Of a DNA stretch of 64,000 nucleotides, positions 18,839 to 31,462 are shown in pieces. Under the pieces are notes generated by a model. The model did no database searches and was not told where the DNA came from. It worked only from the letters and a program-made list of their open reading frames with translations. The position numbers were made by a program, and so were the translations under genes. Numbering within the stretch: the first letter of the stretch is position 1; the number at the start of each line of letters is the position of its first letter. The stretch lies in the NCBI RefSeq assembly GCF_012910785.2, contig NZ_WTVH02000010.1, positions 1,674,001-1,738,000 on the forward strand, read 5' to 3'. The stretch is from Aromatoleum buckelii. Its GTDB lineage: Bacteria; Pseudomonadota; Gammaproteobacteria; Burkholderiales; Rhodocyclaceae.

Positions 18839-19540
18839 TCAGTTTTCCCGGTTCGTGAGGATCCACTCGGCGAGGTGCAGGTCGAGCGGATAAGTGACTT
18901 TGAGGTTCGTCGCGTCGCCTTCGACGAGTCGCGGATGCAAGCCTGCCGCCTCGATCGCGCTGGCCTCGTCGGTGACGTGCGCCGCGGCTTCCAGCGCGCG
19001 GCGCAGCATCACATGGCGGAACATCTGCGGCGTCTGCGCCTGCCACAGGTTTTCGCGCGGCACGGTGGCGAGCACCTGCCGCTGCTCGCCGGCGCGCTTC
19101 AGCGTATCGGCAACCGGCACGGCGAGCAGGCCGCCGACTTCATCGCGCGCGAGCTCCCGGATCAGCTTCTCAATGTGCCACGGGGCAAGGCACGGGCGCG
19201 CGGCGTCGTGCACCAGCACCCAATCCGCAGGTTCGACCTCGTTGGCGACCGCGCGCAGCCCTGCGAGCACGCTGTCGGCCCGCGTCGCGCCGCCGCAAAA
19301 AAGCGGCACCAGCTTCGGGCCGAGCAAGGACCAGTCGTGACGACGCCACTCGGCGTCGTCGACCGAAAGCACGACGAACACCTTGTCGACTTCGGGCGCC
19401 GCGCACAGCACGGCGAGCGAATGGAAGATCAACGGCTTACCGAGCAGCGGAAGATACTGCTTCGGTCGGGACGCGGCCATGCGGCTGCCGCTGCCGGCCG
19501 CCGGGACGATTGCGAAATGACGAGGCTGAAAAGTCTGCAT
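18839..19540 (-). CDS. ispD: 2-C-methyl-D-erythritol 4-phosphate cytidylyltransferase
   Basis: A 233-residue IspD with the nucleotide-binding start [30 protein letters not shown], and the C-terminal [15 protein letters not shown]. It forms CDP-methylerythritol in the MEP pathway. It heads the ispD-ispF-thpR operon. The ATG at 19538-19540 fits the family start. Confidence 0.97.
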   Translation of the reverse strand: MQTFQPRHFAIVPAAGSGSRMAASRPKQYLPLLGKPLIFHSLAVLCAAPEVDKVFVVLSVDDAEWRRHDWSLLGPKLVPLFCGGATRADSVLAGLRAVANEVEPADWVLVHDAARPCLAPWHIEKLIRELARDEVGGLLAVPVADTLKRAGEQRQVLATVPRENLWQAQTPQMFRHVMLRRALEAAAHVTDEASAIEAAGLHPRLVEGDATNLKVTYPLDLHLAEWILTNREN

Positions 19541-19606
19541 GGCGCGGATTCTACCCGCGCGACACCGACTCCCGCCAAGGCAACCGCTCGCCCGACACCG
19601 CCGTCT

Positions 19607-21229
<1,623 letters not shown>

Positions 21230-21341
21230 GGCAGTCATCCATATCGGGTTGGAGACGCCAGAATACGCGTGCTTGCCAAGCAGGAAATTTCGTTTTTCTC
21301 GGCTTTTGCGCAACTTCGTGCGGAGCATTACGCAACGCTCG

Positions 21342-22370
21342 TCAGCTGAACCGCTTGCTCCAGTAGTTCGCGACGTCCAGCATCCGGTTCGCGTAGCCCC
21401 ATTCGTTGTCGAACCACAGCAGCAGGTTCGCGAGGCGCGGACCGTTGATGCGCGTCTGGCTGCCGTCGACGATGACCGAGTGCGGGTTGTGGCTGAAGTC
21501 GATCGAGGCGTGCGGGTCGACGGAATACGCGATAAGGCCTGGCTGCGCCGCTGCGGCTTCCAAAAGAAGCAGGTTGATTTCCCGCGCTGACGCGTCGCAG
21601 CCGAGTTCGACGACGACGTCGATCGCCGAAACGTTGAGGATCGGCACGCGGATCGCCTTGGCCTGCACGCGTCCTGCCAGTTGCGGCAGGAAGCGCTCGA
21701 CGCCTTGCGCGAGTCCCGTCCCGACCGGGATCATCGACTGCATCGCCGAACGCGTGCGCCGCAGATCCGAATGGTGATAACCGTCGATGAGCGGCTGGTC
21801 GTTCATCACCGAATGCAGCGTCGTCAGGAAAACATGGCCGATGCCGAACGCGCGGTGCAGCTGGTCGAGGACGGGTACGACCGCGTTCGTCGTGCACGAG
21901 GCGTTCGACACGATGCGCTGATCTCTGCCGAGCTCGCCGTGGTTGATGCCATAGACGACGGTGAGATCGACGTCCTGGGCGCTGCGTCCGGGCTGCGAGA
22001 TCAGGAGCCGTTCGCACCCCGCTTCGAGGAAGCGATCGAAATCATGGCGTTGCGTGTAGCACCCGGAGCATTCGATCAGCAGATCGACGCCGAGCCCCTT
22101 CCAGTCGACCTCCTCGGGCACGCACGCATGCGTGACGCCGATTTCGCGCCCATCGACGATCAGGCATTCGGCGCCGGTCCCGATTTTTCCGGGGAAAACG
22201 CCGTGGGTGGAATCGAAGCGCGACAGGTAGGCAATGGTCGCGAGGTCGGCCGGCTCGTTGATCGACACGATCTGCAGCGTGTCCTTCAGCGGCGACTCGT
22301 ACAGCGCGCGCAGGAAGCAACGGCCGATGCGGCCATAACCGTTGATGGCGATCCGCAGCGAACTGCTCAT
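21342..22370 (-). CDS. epd: D-erythrose-4-phosphate dehydrogenase (GapA-type)
   Basis: A 342-residue GAPDH-fold protein with NAD site INGYGRIGRCFLRALYES and catalytic SNASCTTN. The segment HSVMNDQPLIDGYHHSDLRRTRSAMQSMIPV is closer to enterobacterial Epd than to GapA (HAMxxDQ and AYHPDLRRTR pattern), so a role in pyridoxal-phosphate synthesis from erythrose-4-phosphate is likely. The ATG at 22368-22370 is chosen; a TTG seven codons upstream is also open. A glycolytic GAPDH role is the alternative. Confidence 0.8.
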   Translation of the reverse strand: MSSSLRIAINGYGRIGRCFLRALYESPLKDTLQIVSINEPADLATIAYLSRFDSTHGVFPGKIGTGAECLIVDGREIGVTHACVPEEVDWKGLGVDLLIECSGCYTQRHDFDRFLEAGCERLLISQPGRSAQDVDLTVVYGINHGELGRDQRIVSNASCTTNAVVPVLDQLHRAFGIGHVFLTTLHSVMNDQPLIDGYHHSDLRRTRSAMQSMIPVGTGLAQGVERFLPQLAGRVQAKAIRVPILNVSAIDVVVELGCDASAREINLLLLEAAAAQPGLIAYSVDPHASIDFSHNPHSVIVDGSQTRINGPRLANLLLWFDNEWGYANRMLDVANYWSKRFS

Positions 22371-22611
22371 CTGGCGTCTCTCGCCTGCCAAGAAAATGAA
22401 TCCACCGCTGCTCCATTATGTCTGCTGAATTACGGCGAACCGACGAGGCCGGTGCGCAAACCGCGAGAATACACGGAACGATTCGGCCACGACACGCCGC
22501 CGACGGTGCCGCACGGCGCGCCGTTTCACCGTGCGCACGAATCGAATAGAGTAACGAACCAGTCGGCATGCAATACGACGAAGACCTGCACGAAGAACCG
22601 GGAGTGACGGC

Positions 22612-23882
22612 ATGCCTTTCTCGAAGCCTTTCGACGCGGGACAGATTCAGGCTTTCCTGATCGCGATCGGGATCGGGTTGCTGATCGGCCTGGAGCGCGA
22701 GCGTGTCGCGTCGGCTCGCGCCGGCCTGCGCACGTTCGGGCTGGTCGGCCTGCTCGGCGCACTGATCGGCCTGCTCGGCGAGCATTTCGACAGCGTCGCG
22801 CCTTTCGTGTTCGGCCTCGCGATCCTCGGCGTCATGATCATTGCCGCCTATCTTCGCCATCCGGACGCGACCGATCCGGGCACCACGTCGGTCGCGGCCC
22901 TGCTGCTGTGCTACTGCCTCGGCACGGCGGTGTGGCTCGGCCACGCGACGATCGCGGTGATGCTCGCGGTGGCGACGACCATCCTGCTGTATTTCAAGAC
23001 CGAGCTGCGCGGCATCGCGACCCGGCTCGAATCGAAGGACTGGATCTCGATCATCCAGTTCAGCGTGCTCTCGCTCGTGATCCTGCCGATCCTCCCGGAC
23101 CGCCCGATCGATCCCCAGGGCGCGGTCAGCCCTCGCAGGTGTGGTGGATGGTCGTGCTGATATCGGGACTCAGCTTCGCCGGCTACGCGGTCCTGCGGCT
23201 TGTCGGCGCGCGCTATGGCGCAGCGCTGGTCGGCATCGCCGGCGGCCTCGCGTCGAGCACCGCGACAACGCTGATCCATGCCCGCGACAGCCGCGTCACG
23301 CCGGCCTCGACTCCGGTGGCGGCGCTGGTGATCATCCTCGCGAACGTCGTCATGATGATCCGGATCGCGGTGATCGCCGCCGTCGTCGCGCCCGGGCTCC
23401 TTGCCAAGCTCGCGATCGTGGTCCTGCCGGCGCTGGTGCTCGGCCTGGGAACGCTGATCTGGTATTGGCGGATTCCGGCCGGCAGCGAGGCAGTGCTCCC
23501 GCAGACGCGCAACCCCACCGAGTTGCGCGCGGCGCTCGGGTTCGGCGTGCTGTACGCGGTCATCCTGTTCGTTTCGGCGTGGCTGTCCGACATCGTCGGC
23601 ACCCACGGCTTGTATGCGCTTGCCGCCGTGTCGGGCCTCGCCGACATGGACGCGATCGCGTTGTCGAGCATGCGCCTGTTTTCCCTCGAGAGACTCGCCG
23701 CCGACGCGGCAGTGATCGCGATCGGCGTGGCGATGATCGCCAATCTGGGCTTCAAGACGGTACTCGCCGTCGTCCTCGGCGGACGGGAGCTCGGCAAGAG
23801 GATTTTCCGCGGCATGAGTGCAATCGGCTTCGGCCTCGCCGCCGGCACCGCCTGGCTCGCGCTATCCGGCACCGGCCTATAA
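22612..23882 (+). pseudogene. MgtC/DUF4010 membrane protein, broken by a one-base frameshift
   Basis: The first part (22612-23160) encodes IAIGIGLLIGLERER, the MgtC-like start, and helices up to PDRPIDPQGAVSPRR, then stops. The +2 frame continues from about 23136 with VWWMVVLISGLSFAGY and further helices to 23882, ending ALSGTGL. Adding one C in CCTCGCAGG (23131-23139) restores PRQVWWMVV, the family sequence, so a single base is missing. Intact proteins have about 420 residues. Either a real inactivating mutation or a sequence error is possible. The family is of uncertain transport function. Confidence 0.85.
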
Positions 23883-23921
23883 TTGGAACAGGCTCCTGCT
23901 CGCACTCCAACGAGGAATTCC

Positions 23922-24749
23922 ATGGCCACTGCTTCGATTCGGCCGGCCGCGGTTGCCGGCTACTTTTATCCCGAGGATCCGCACGCGCTGCGCGCGCAGA
24001 TCGGAGAAATGCTGGCGGCTGCAGTACCGCTCGAAACGGTGTCCGCACCGAAAGCCCTCATCGTGCCGCACGCGGGCTACGTCTATTCCGGCCCTGTCGC
24101 GGCGTCCGCATACGCGAATCTGGCCGGGTTGCGCGACGTAGTGCGGCGCGTCGTGCTCCTCGGCCCGGCGCATCGCATGGCGGTCCGGGCGTTCGCGCTG
24201 CCGGCCGCGCAATTCTTCTCGACGCCGCTCGGACACATTCCCGTGAGTCGCAGCGACTGGGAAACGCTTCAGGCCCGGCCCGACGTCGTCGTCGACGATC
24301 GCCCGCATGCGGCCGAACACAGTCTCGAAGTCCAGCTGCCTTTCCTGCAGACGGTGCTCGATACTTTCGAACTGGTTCCACTGCTCGTCGGGAACGCCGA
24401 CGCCGAAGCGGTCGCGGACATCCTCGAAACGCTGTGGGGCGGCCCGGAGACGCTGATCGTGATCAGCTCCGACCTGTCGCATTACCAGCCGTACGGCCAG
24501 GCACAGAGCTGCGACCGCGCGACGGTGGGTCGGATCCTGAGGCTTCGCAGCGGCATCGACCACGATGAGGCGTGCGGCGCGACGCCCGTCAACGGATTGC
24601 TGCGCGCCGCGGTACACCACGGTCTGGAGCCGCACCTGCTCGACCTGCGCAACTCGGGCGATACCGCAGGCGACCGTTCCCGCGTCGTCGGCTACGCCAG
24701 CATTGCATTCTCGGAGTCTCGCACCCATGCCCACACTGCCCGACACTGA
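23922..24749 (+). CDS. amrB: AmmeMemoRadiSam system protein B (MEMO1 family)
   Basis: A 275-residue MEMO1-like protein, a fold related to class III extradiol dioxygenases. It starts RPAAVAGYFYPEDP and contains VPHAGYVYSGPVAASAY, LLGPAHRM, EHSLEVQLPFLQ and SSDLSHYQPYGQA, the conserved His-rich metal-like site. GAGGAA precedes the ATG at 23922. Its 3' end overlaps the AMMECR1-like gene by 23 bp. The three consecutive genes form the AmmeMemoRadiSam set, whose reaction is not established to my knowledge. Confidence 0.88.
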   Translation: MATASIRPAAVAGYFYPEDPHALRAQIGEMLAAAVPLETVSAPKALIVPHAGYVYSGPVAASAYANLAGLRDVVRRVVLLGPAHRMAVRAFALPAAQFFSTPLGHIPVSRSDWETLQARPDVVVDDRPHAAEHSLEVQLPFLQTVLDTFELVPLLVGNADAEAVADILETLWGGPETLIVISSDLSHYQPYGQAQSCDRATVGRILRLRSGIDHDEACGATPVNGLLRAAVHHGLEPHLLDLRNSGDTAGDRSRVVGYASIAFSESRTHAHTARH

Positions 24750-25281
24750 GCTTGGCCTGACGCTGCTCGCCCACGCGCGCCGCGCGCTCGAACGCCACCT
24801 CCGGCTCACCGACGAGCCCTTCGCGGATGACGAGCGCCTCGCGCAACGCGCCGCCACGTTCGTTACTCTCAAGCTCTACGACGAGTTGCGCGGCTGCATC
24901 GGCAGCCTGCGTCCGCAACGCGCCCTCGGCGAAGATGTCGCCCTCAACGCAGTTGCCGCCGCGACGCGAGACACGCGCTTCCTGCCGGTTGCCGCGGACG
25001 AATTGAACGCGATCCGGATCGAAGTGTCTCTGCTATCGGAACCGCAGTTCCTCGAGTTCGCCGACGAAGTCGATCTGCTGCGCCAGTTGCGCCCGGGCAT
25101 CGACGGCCTGATTCTTTCCGGTAGCTGCCGCAGCGCGACTTTCCTGCCGCAGGTCTGGGAACAGCTGCCGGAACCGCGCGAGTTCGTCGCGGCGCTCAAA
25201 CGCAAGGCGGGATTGACGCCGGATCACCCCATCGGCACCCTTCTGGCCGCGACCTACACTGTATGCAAGTGGCGTGAGTGA
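24727..25281 (+). CDS. amrA: AmmeMemoRadiSam system protein A (AMMECR1 domain)
   Basis: A 184-residue AMMECR1 protein with the invariant motif LRGCIGSL (near residue 57) and the later LRPGIDGLILS and FLPQVWEQLP. The start ATG at 24727 lies inside the end of the MEMO gene, which suggests coupled translation. Human AMMECR1 belongs to the same family. The role is unknown, and the conserved linkage to MEMO and the radical-SAM enzyme is the main clue. Confidence 0.9.
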   Translation: MPTLPDTELGLTLLAHARRALERHLRLTDEPFADDERLAQRAATFVTLKLYDELRGCIGSLRPQRALGEDVALNAVAAATRDTRFLPVAADELNAIRIEVSLLSEPQFLEFADEVDLLRQLRPGIDGLILSGSCRSATFLPQVWEQLPEPREFVAALKRKAGLTPDHPIGTLLAATYTVCKWRE

Positions 25282-25379
25282 GCCGTTCGGTCCGGCCGCA
25301 ACTCGAGGCTCGGCGGCAAACTTTCACCCCTTGATGTCGCGCTCGGCGGCCTTGGCCGGTCGCGGCGGTGAGGACAGCG

Positions 25380-26453
<1,074 letters not shown>

Positions 26454-26508
26454 TAGCCGATGTTGCCGCGATACCCGCACCGTGCCATGCTCGTCGCCTG
26501 CGCTCCGA

Positions 26509-26544
26509 CGTATCGACAGCCGTATTGACAGTCTTATTGACGGT
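26509..26544 (+). repeat. Three 12-bp direct tandem repeats upstream of a hydrolase gene
   Basis: Units CGTATCGACAGC, CGTATTGACAGT and CTTATTGACGGT follow each other without gap, 17 bp before the GTG start at 26561. The unit length of slightly more than one helix turn suits a multi-site operator, but the units are also codon-periodic and could be remnant coding repeats. Confidence 0.6.
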
Positions 26545-26560
26545 ATTTCCCAGGCCCGAA

Positions 26561-27268
26561 GTGAAGCTGCGCCACACCACCATCAGCATTCCCGCCGAGC
26601 GTGTCTGGCTCGACGGCGAGCTGTCGCATGCGCCGACCGTGCGGAGTCTGGCGGTGATTCTTCGTCCGTCGGGGAGCATGCCGACCCAGTCGTGCGAAAC
26701 GAAAGTCGCCGCTGCGCTGCAGGACGCCGGTTTCGCGACGCTGATCATCAACCTGCTGACGCGCTACGAAGAAACGCGGGACGCCGATACGCGCTTCAAT
26801 GTCCCGAAGCTCGCAAACCGCATCCTCGCCGTGGCCGACTGGATCAGCCACCAGCCGCCGCTCACCGGCCTCGCGATCGGGCTGGTCGCCTCCGGCACGG
26901 GCAGCGGCGCGGCGATCCGGGCGGCATGGAAAACACCCGGACGCTTCGCGGCGATCGTGTGTCGCGCCGGCCGTCCGGACCTCGCCGGCGCGACGCCGCT
27001 CGGCACGCTGACGGTGCCTGTGCGCATGATTATCGGCAGCGAAGACCCCCACCTCGCCATGATCCTGCGCGCCTGGGAGCACCTGCGCGCCCCGCGCGAC
27101 TGGAAACTCGTCGACGGGGCCGGCGAAGATTTTGTCGAACCCGGGGCGCTCGACCGCTTCGCGCTGCTCGCGGCGGAGTGGCTGCGCGCGCAGTTGCCGC
27201 TGCCCGTTGCCGACGGGGTCGAGCGATCCGGCCAGTCTGACAAGCCCCCTTCGTCCCATCCCCTATAA
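26561..27268 (+). CDS. Alpha/beta hydrolase (dienelactone-hydrolase-like)
   Basis: A 235-residue protein starting at GTG (26561) as VKLRHTTISIPAERVWLDG. Features are LAVILRPSGSM (oxyanion region), GLVASGTGSGAAIRAA, where a nucleophile elbow is expected (GxSxG-like but reading SGTGSG), and VRMIIGSEDPH with a strand-7 acid. The family often occurs as putative hydrolases near phosphoribosyltransferases. The nucleophile is uncertain, so catalysis is unproved. The frame is open upstream; the GTG was chosen because similarity begins there. Confidence 0.65.
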   Translation: MKLRHTTISIPAERVWLDGELSHAPTVRSLAVILRPSGSMPTQSCETKVAAALQDAGFATLIINLLTRYEETRDADTRFNVPKLANRILAVADWISHQPPLTGLAIGLVASGTGSGAAIRAAWKTPGRFAAIVCRAGRPDLAGATPLGTLTVPVRMIIGSEDPHLAMILRAWEHLRAPRDWKLVDGAGEDFVEPGALDRFALLAAEWLRAQLPLPVADGVERSGQSDKPPSSHPL

Positions 27269-27313
27269 TTCTGTCCTCACCCCTCTCTTCCGCGGTCTCG
27301 CCGCGCCCGTCCG

Positions 27314-30300
27314 ATGTCCCGACCGCTCGACCCCCTGCTGCCCCAGCTCACGGCGCTTTCCCTTCCGAAGCCCGGCATGCGGCTCGACCTGCCCGCGCTC
27401 GCCGGTTCGTCCGACGCGCTGGCGATCGCCCAGCTCGCGGCGCGCGGCCCGTGCCTGCTGCTGGTGACCGCGAACCCGCTCGACGCGCAGCGCCTGCAGG
27501 ACGAGATCGCGTGGTTCGCCCCCGCCCTGCGCACGCACCTGTTGCCCGACTGGGAAACGCTGCCTTACGACAGCTTCTCGCCGCACCAGGACCTGATCTC
27601 GGAACGACTGTCGACGCTCTACGCGGTGAGCGGCGGCGAGGCCGACGTCGTGCTCGTGCCCGCTTCGACCGCGCTGTACCGCATGGCCCCGCCGGCCTTT
27701 CTCGCCGCCTACACGTTCTTCCTGAAGCAGGGCGCGAAGCTCGACGTCGACGGCCTGCGCAACCAGATGGCGGTCGCCGGGTACACGCACGTGACGCAGG
27801 TCGTCAGCCCGGGCGAGTTCTCGGTGCGCGGCGGCCTGATCGACCTGTTCCCGATGGGCGCGCCGCTGCCGTTTCGCATCGACCTCTTCGACGACGAAGT
27901 CGAGAGCATCAAGACCTTCGACCCGGACACGCAGCGCACCGTCTACCCGGTGCCGGAGATCCGCATGCTCCCGGCGCGGGAGTTCCCGATGGACGACGCC
28001 GGGCGCACGCGCTTTCGCAGCCGCTTTCGCGAAGCGTTCGAAGGCGATCCGTCGCGCGTGTCGCTGTACAAGGACGTGTCGAACGGCATCGCGCCGGCCG
28101 GCATCGAGTACTACCTGCCGCTGTTCTTCGACCAGACGGCGACGCTGTTCGACTACCTGCCGGCCGACGCGGCAGTCGTGCTGCACCGCGACGTGCCGAC
28201 TGCAATCGACGAATTCTGGCGTGACACCCGCTCGCGCCACGATTTCCTCAAAGGCGACCGCACCCGCCCGGTGCTGCCGCCCGAAGCGTTGTTCCTCGGC
28301 CAGGAAAGCTTCTTCGCCGCACTGAAGGATCGCCCGCGAATCCAGGTTTCAGCCGGCGACGCCGTCGGCGAAGTGCCGCCGCCCGCCATTCCCCTCCCCG
28401 ACGTTTCCGTCGAACGCAAGGCGACTGACCCGCTGCATCGCCTGAAGGAGCTCCTTGCGGGCGACTGGGCGCGCAACGGCGGCCGCGTCCTCGTGCTCGC
28501 CGACGCCCCGGGACGGCGCGAGACGATTTCCGAGTTTTTCGGCGAATACGGCCTCAGGCCGGCAGCCAGCGCGGATTTCGCCGGCTTCCTCGTCTCCGGC
28601 GAACCGCTCGCGCTCGGCGTCGGGCCGCTTGCGAACGGCTTCCTGCTGCCGGGCGCGAAGATCGCGATTGTCACCGAGTCCGAGCTTTATGCGACTACCG
28701 CCCGCACCCGCGTGCGACGCGATGCGCGCAAGGCCGCGACGATGGAAGGGTGGCTGCGCGACCTGTCCGAACTGAAGCCGGGCGACCCGGTGGTGCACGT
28801 GTCGCACGGCATCGGCCGCTACCTCGGGCTGATCCACATGGATCTGGGCGAAGGCGAAACGGAGTTCCTGCATCTCGAATACGCCAACGGCGACAAGCTC
28901 TACGTGCCGGTGTCGCAGCTGCACGTCATCACCCGCTACGCCGGCGCCGACCCCGAAGCCGTCGACCTGCACCGCCTCGGCTCCGGCCAATGGGAAAAGG
29001 CGAAGAAGAAAGCCGCGCTGCAGGTGCGCGACACCGCGGCCGAACTCCTCGCGCTGTACGCGCAGCGCGCCGCCCGCCCCGGCCACCGCTTCGACTTCAA
29101 GCAGCACGACCTCGACGCGTTCGCCGAAGGCTTTGGTTTCGAGACGACGCCCGACCAGCAGGCGGCGATCGACGCCGTCGTCGCCGACATGAAATCCGGC
29201 CAGCCGATGGACCGGCTGGTGTGCGGCGACGTCGGCTTCGGCAAGACCGAAGTCGCGCTGCGCGCCGCGTTTGTCGCGGTCGCCGACGGCAAGCAGGTCG
29301 TCGTGCTGACGCCGACGACACTGCTCGCCGAACAGCACTACCAGACTTTCGCCGACCGCTTCGCCGACTTTGCGATCCGCATCGCCGAACTGTCGCGCTT
29401 CAAGAGCGCCAAGGAACAGGCCGAGGCACTGAAACAGCTCGCCGAAGGCAAGGTCGACATCATCATCGGCACGCATCGCCTGCTGCAGAAGGACGTCAAG
29501 TTCAAGCGCCTCGGGCTCGTCATCATCGACGAGGAACACCGCTTCGGCGTGCGTCAGAAAGAAATGCTGAAAACATTGCGCAGCGAAATCGACATCCTGA
29601 CGCTGACTGCGACGCCGATCCCACGCACGCTCGGCCTCGCGCTCGAAGGCCTGCGGGAGTTCTCGGTGATCGCGACCGCGCCTTCGAGGCGCCTCGCGAT
29701 CAAGACTTTCGTCCACCGTCACAGCAAGGGAATCATCCGTGAAGCGGTGCTGCGCGAATTCAAGCGCGGCGGGCAGGTGTATTTCCTGCACAACGAGGTC
29801 GACACGATCGACAACGTGCGCAACGAGCTCGCCGAGCTGCTGCCCGAAGCGCGCATCGTCATCGGCCACGGCCAGCTGCCGGAACGCGAGCTCGAACGCG
29901 TGATGCGCACCTTCACGCAACAGCGCGCGAACCTGCTGCTGTGCACGACGATCATCGAGACCGGCATCGACATCCCGACCGCCAACACGATCATCATCAA
30001 CCGCGCCGACCGCTTCGGCCTCGCCCAGCTGCACCAGCTGCGCGGGCGTGTCGGCCGCAGCCACCACCAGGCCTACGCGTATCTGCTGACCGACGCGCAC
30101 GCGAAACCGAGCGCGCTCGCGCAGAAGCGCCTCGAAGCGATCACGATGATGGAAGATCTCGGCTCCGGCTTCTATCTCGCGATGCACGATCTCGAAATCC
30201 GCGGCGCCGGCGAAGTGCTCGGCGAGAACCAGTCCGGCGAAATTCAGCAGGTCGGCTTCAGCCTGTACACCGAAATGCTCAAGCGCGCGGTGCGCGACCT

Positions 30301-30775
30301 GCAGGCCGGCAAGGAGCCGGACCTGACGCAGCCGCTCGACGTCGTCTCCGAGATCAACCTGCACACCCCGGCGCTGTTGCCGAACGACTACTGCCCCGAC
30401 GTGCAGGAACGCCTGACGCTCTACAAGCGCCTCGCGAACTGCGAATCAGACGACGACCTGCGCAATCTTCAGGAAGAACTCATCGACCGCTTCGGCGAGC
30501 TGCCGCTGCAGACCCAGGCACTGATCGAAACCCACCGCCTGCGCCTGCTCGTCAAACCGTTCGGCGTTGCGAAGCTCGACGCGTCTGAGGCGCAGATCAG
30601 CGTCCAGTTCGACTCCGACGCGCCGATCGACCCGGCAAAAGTCATCTTCCTGATTCAGAAGGACCGCAACACGAAGATGTCCGGCCCCGACCGCCTGATC
30701 CGCAAGGCGAGCCTGCCGAATTTGAAGCAGCGCGTGCAGGGGGTGAAGGAATTGCTGGAGGCGGTGAAGGCCTGA
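27314..30775 (+). CDS. mfd: Transcription-repair coupling factor
   Basis: A 1153-residue Mfd. Order: UvrB-like N-domains (D1a-D2), the RNA-polymerase-interaction domain (GDPVVHVSHGIGRYLGL, near residue 493), the RecG-like helicase motor with Walker A GDVGFGKTE and DEEH box (VIIDEEHRFGVRQKE), motif VI QLRGRVGRSHHQAY, and the C-terminal TRCF domain (LNPNDYCPDVQERL-like). It releases stalled RNA polymerase and recruits UvrA. The length matches E. coli Mfd (about 1150). Confidence 0.98.
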   Translation: MSRPLDPLLPQLTALSLPKPGMRLDLPALAGSSDALAIAQLAARGPCLLLVTANPLDAQRLQDEIAWFAPALRTHLLPDWETLPYDSFSPHQDLISERLSTLYAVSGGEADVVLVPASTALYRMAPPAFLAAYTFFLKQGAKLDVDGLRNQMAVAGYTHVTQVVSPGEFSVRGGLIDLFPMGAPLPFRIDLFDDEVESIKTFDPDTQRTVYPVPEIRMLPAREFPMDDAGRTRFRSRFREAFEGDPSRVSLYKDVSNGIAPAGIEYYLPLFFDQTATLFDYLPADAAVVLHRDVPTAIDEFWRDTRSRHDFLKGDRTRPVLPPEALFLGQESFFAALKDRPRIQVSAGDAVGEVPPPAIPLPDVSVERKATDPLHRLKELLAGDWARNGGRVLVLADAPGRRETISEFFGEYGLRPAASADFAGFLVSGEPLALGVGPLANGFLLPGAKIAIVTESELYATTARTRVRRDARKAATMEGWLRDLSELKPGDPVVHVSHGIGRYLGLIHMDLGEGETEFLHLEYANGDKLYVPVSQLHVITRYAGADPEAVDLHRLGSGQWEKAKKKAALQVRDTAAELLALYAQRAARPGHRFDFKQHDLDAFAEGFGFETTPDQQAAIDAVVADMKSGQPMDRLVCGDVGFGKTEVALRAAFVAVADGKQVVVLTPTTLLAEQHYQTFADRFADFAIRIAELSRFKSAKEQAEALKQLAEGKVDIIIGTHRLLQKDVKFKRLGLVIIDEEHRFGVRQKEMLKTLRSEIDILTLTATPIPRTLGLALEGLREFSVIATAPSRRLAIKTFVHRHSKGIIREAVLREFKRGGQVYFLHNEVDTIDNVRNELAELLPEARIVIGHGQLPERELERVMRTFTQQRANLLLCTTIIETGIDIPTANTIIINRADRFGLAQLHQLRGRVGRSHHQAYAYLLTDAHAKPSALAQKRLEAITMMEDLGSGFYLAMHDLEIRGAGEVLGENQSGEIQQVGFSLYTEMLKRAVRDLQAGKEPDLTQPLDVVSEINLHTPALLPNDYCPDVQERLTLYKRLANCESDDDLRNLQEELIDRFGELPLQTQALIETHRLRLLVKPFGVAKLDASEAQISVQFDSDAPIDPAKVIFLIQKDRNTKMSGPDRLIRKASLPNLKQRVQGVKELLEAVKA

Positions 30776-30963
30776 TCGCAGAACCTGCCCGGTATTCGCG
30801 CTTATTCGCCTGCCCTTCATCCCGCCGGATCGAGCGGACTGACCACCCCGCGGGCGCTGCTCCCCGCGTGAGCACCACCGAGCGGAAACCGATCAGCTGC
30901 CGACTTGACGCCACCGAGCTTTCCTGAGATTTTCGGCTGTCATCGACGAGTAGGGACGGACGG

Positions 30964-31422
30964 ATGGACATCAACCGATTCATGCAGGGCTACAAGACCG
31001 CGTGGGAGCAGCGTGACGAAGCGAAGTTCTGCGCGCTCTTCGCTCCCGACGGCGAATACCACAACACGCCTTTCGCGGTGCAGCGGGGCCACGCGCAGCT
31101 CGCCGAATACTGGCGCCGTGTGAAGCTTCAGCAGGATGTGCAGGTCGCCTACGAGGTGCTCGCCTCGACCGCGCGCGGCGGTTTCGCGCATTGGCACGTC
31201 ACGTATCAGGTGGCGTCCGAGGAGTTGTTCGAGATCTGGGCGAAGTCGACCGGCACCAATCTTGTCGCGCGACGCCCGGGCGATCCGCTGCCGCGCATGG
31301 TCCTCGACGGCGTCCTGCAGGCGGAGTTCGACGGCGCGCACTGCAGCTGCTGCCGGATCTGGTGGCATAGCATGCCGATGGACGGCGAACATCACAACAC
31401 GCCCTTCACGGTGTCGCGCTGA
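30964..31422 (+). CDS. NTF2/SnoaL-like protein with duplicated motif
   Basis: A 152-residue protein with the SnoaL/NTF2-like pattern: MQGYKTAWEQRDEAKFCALFAPDGEYHNTPF, then WRRVKLQQDVQVAYEV and RMVLDGVLQAEFDG. The C-terminus repeats the early motif as DGEHHNTPFTVSR. The two DNA segments (31051-31080 and 31384-31413) agree at 26 of 30 bases. No catalytic role is assigned. Confidence 0.75.
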   Translation: MDINRFMQGYKTAWEQRDEAKFCALFAPDGEYHNTPFAVQRGHAQLAEYWRRVKLQQDVQVAYEVLASTARGGFAHWHVTYQVASEELFEIWAKSTGTNLVARRPGDPLPRMVLDGVLQAEFDGAHCSCCRIWWHSMPMDGEHHNTPFTVSR

Positions 31423-31462
31423 GTCAGAATAGATGCCGGCTTGATGGAATCTGAAAGCAAGA

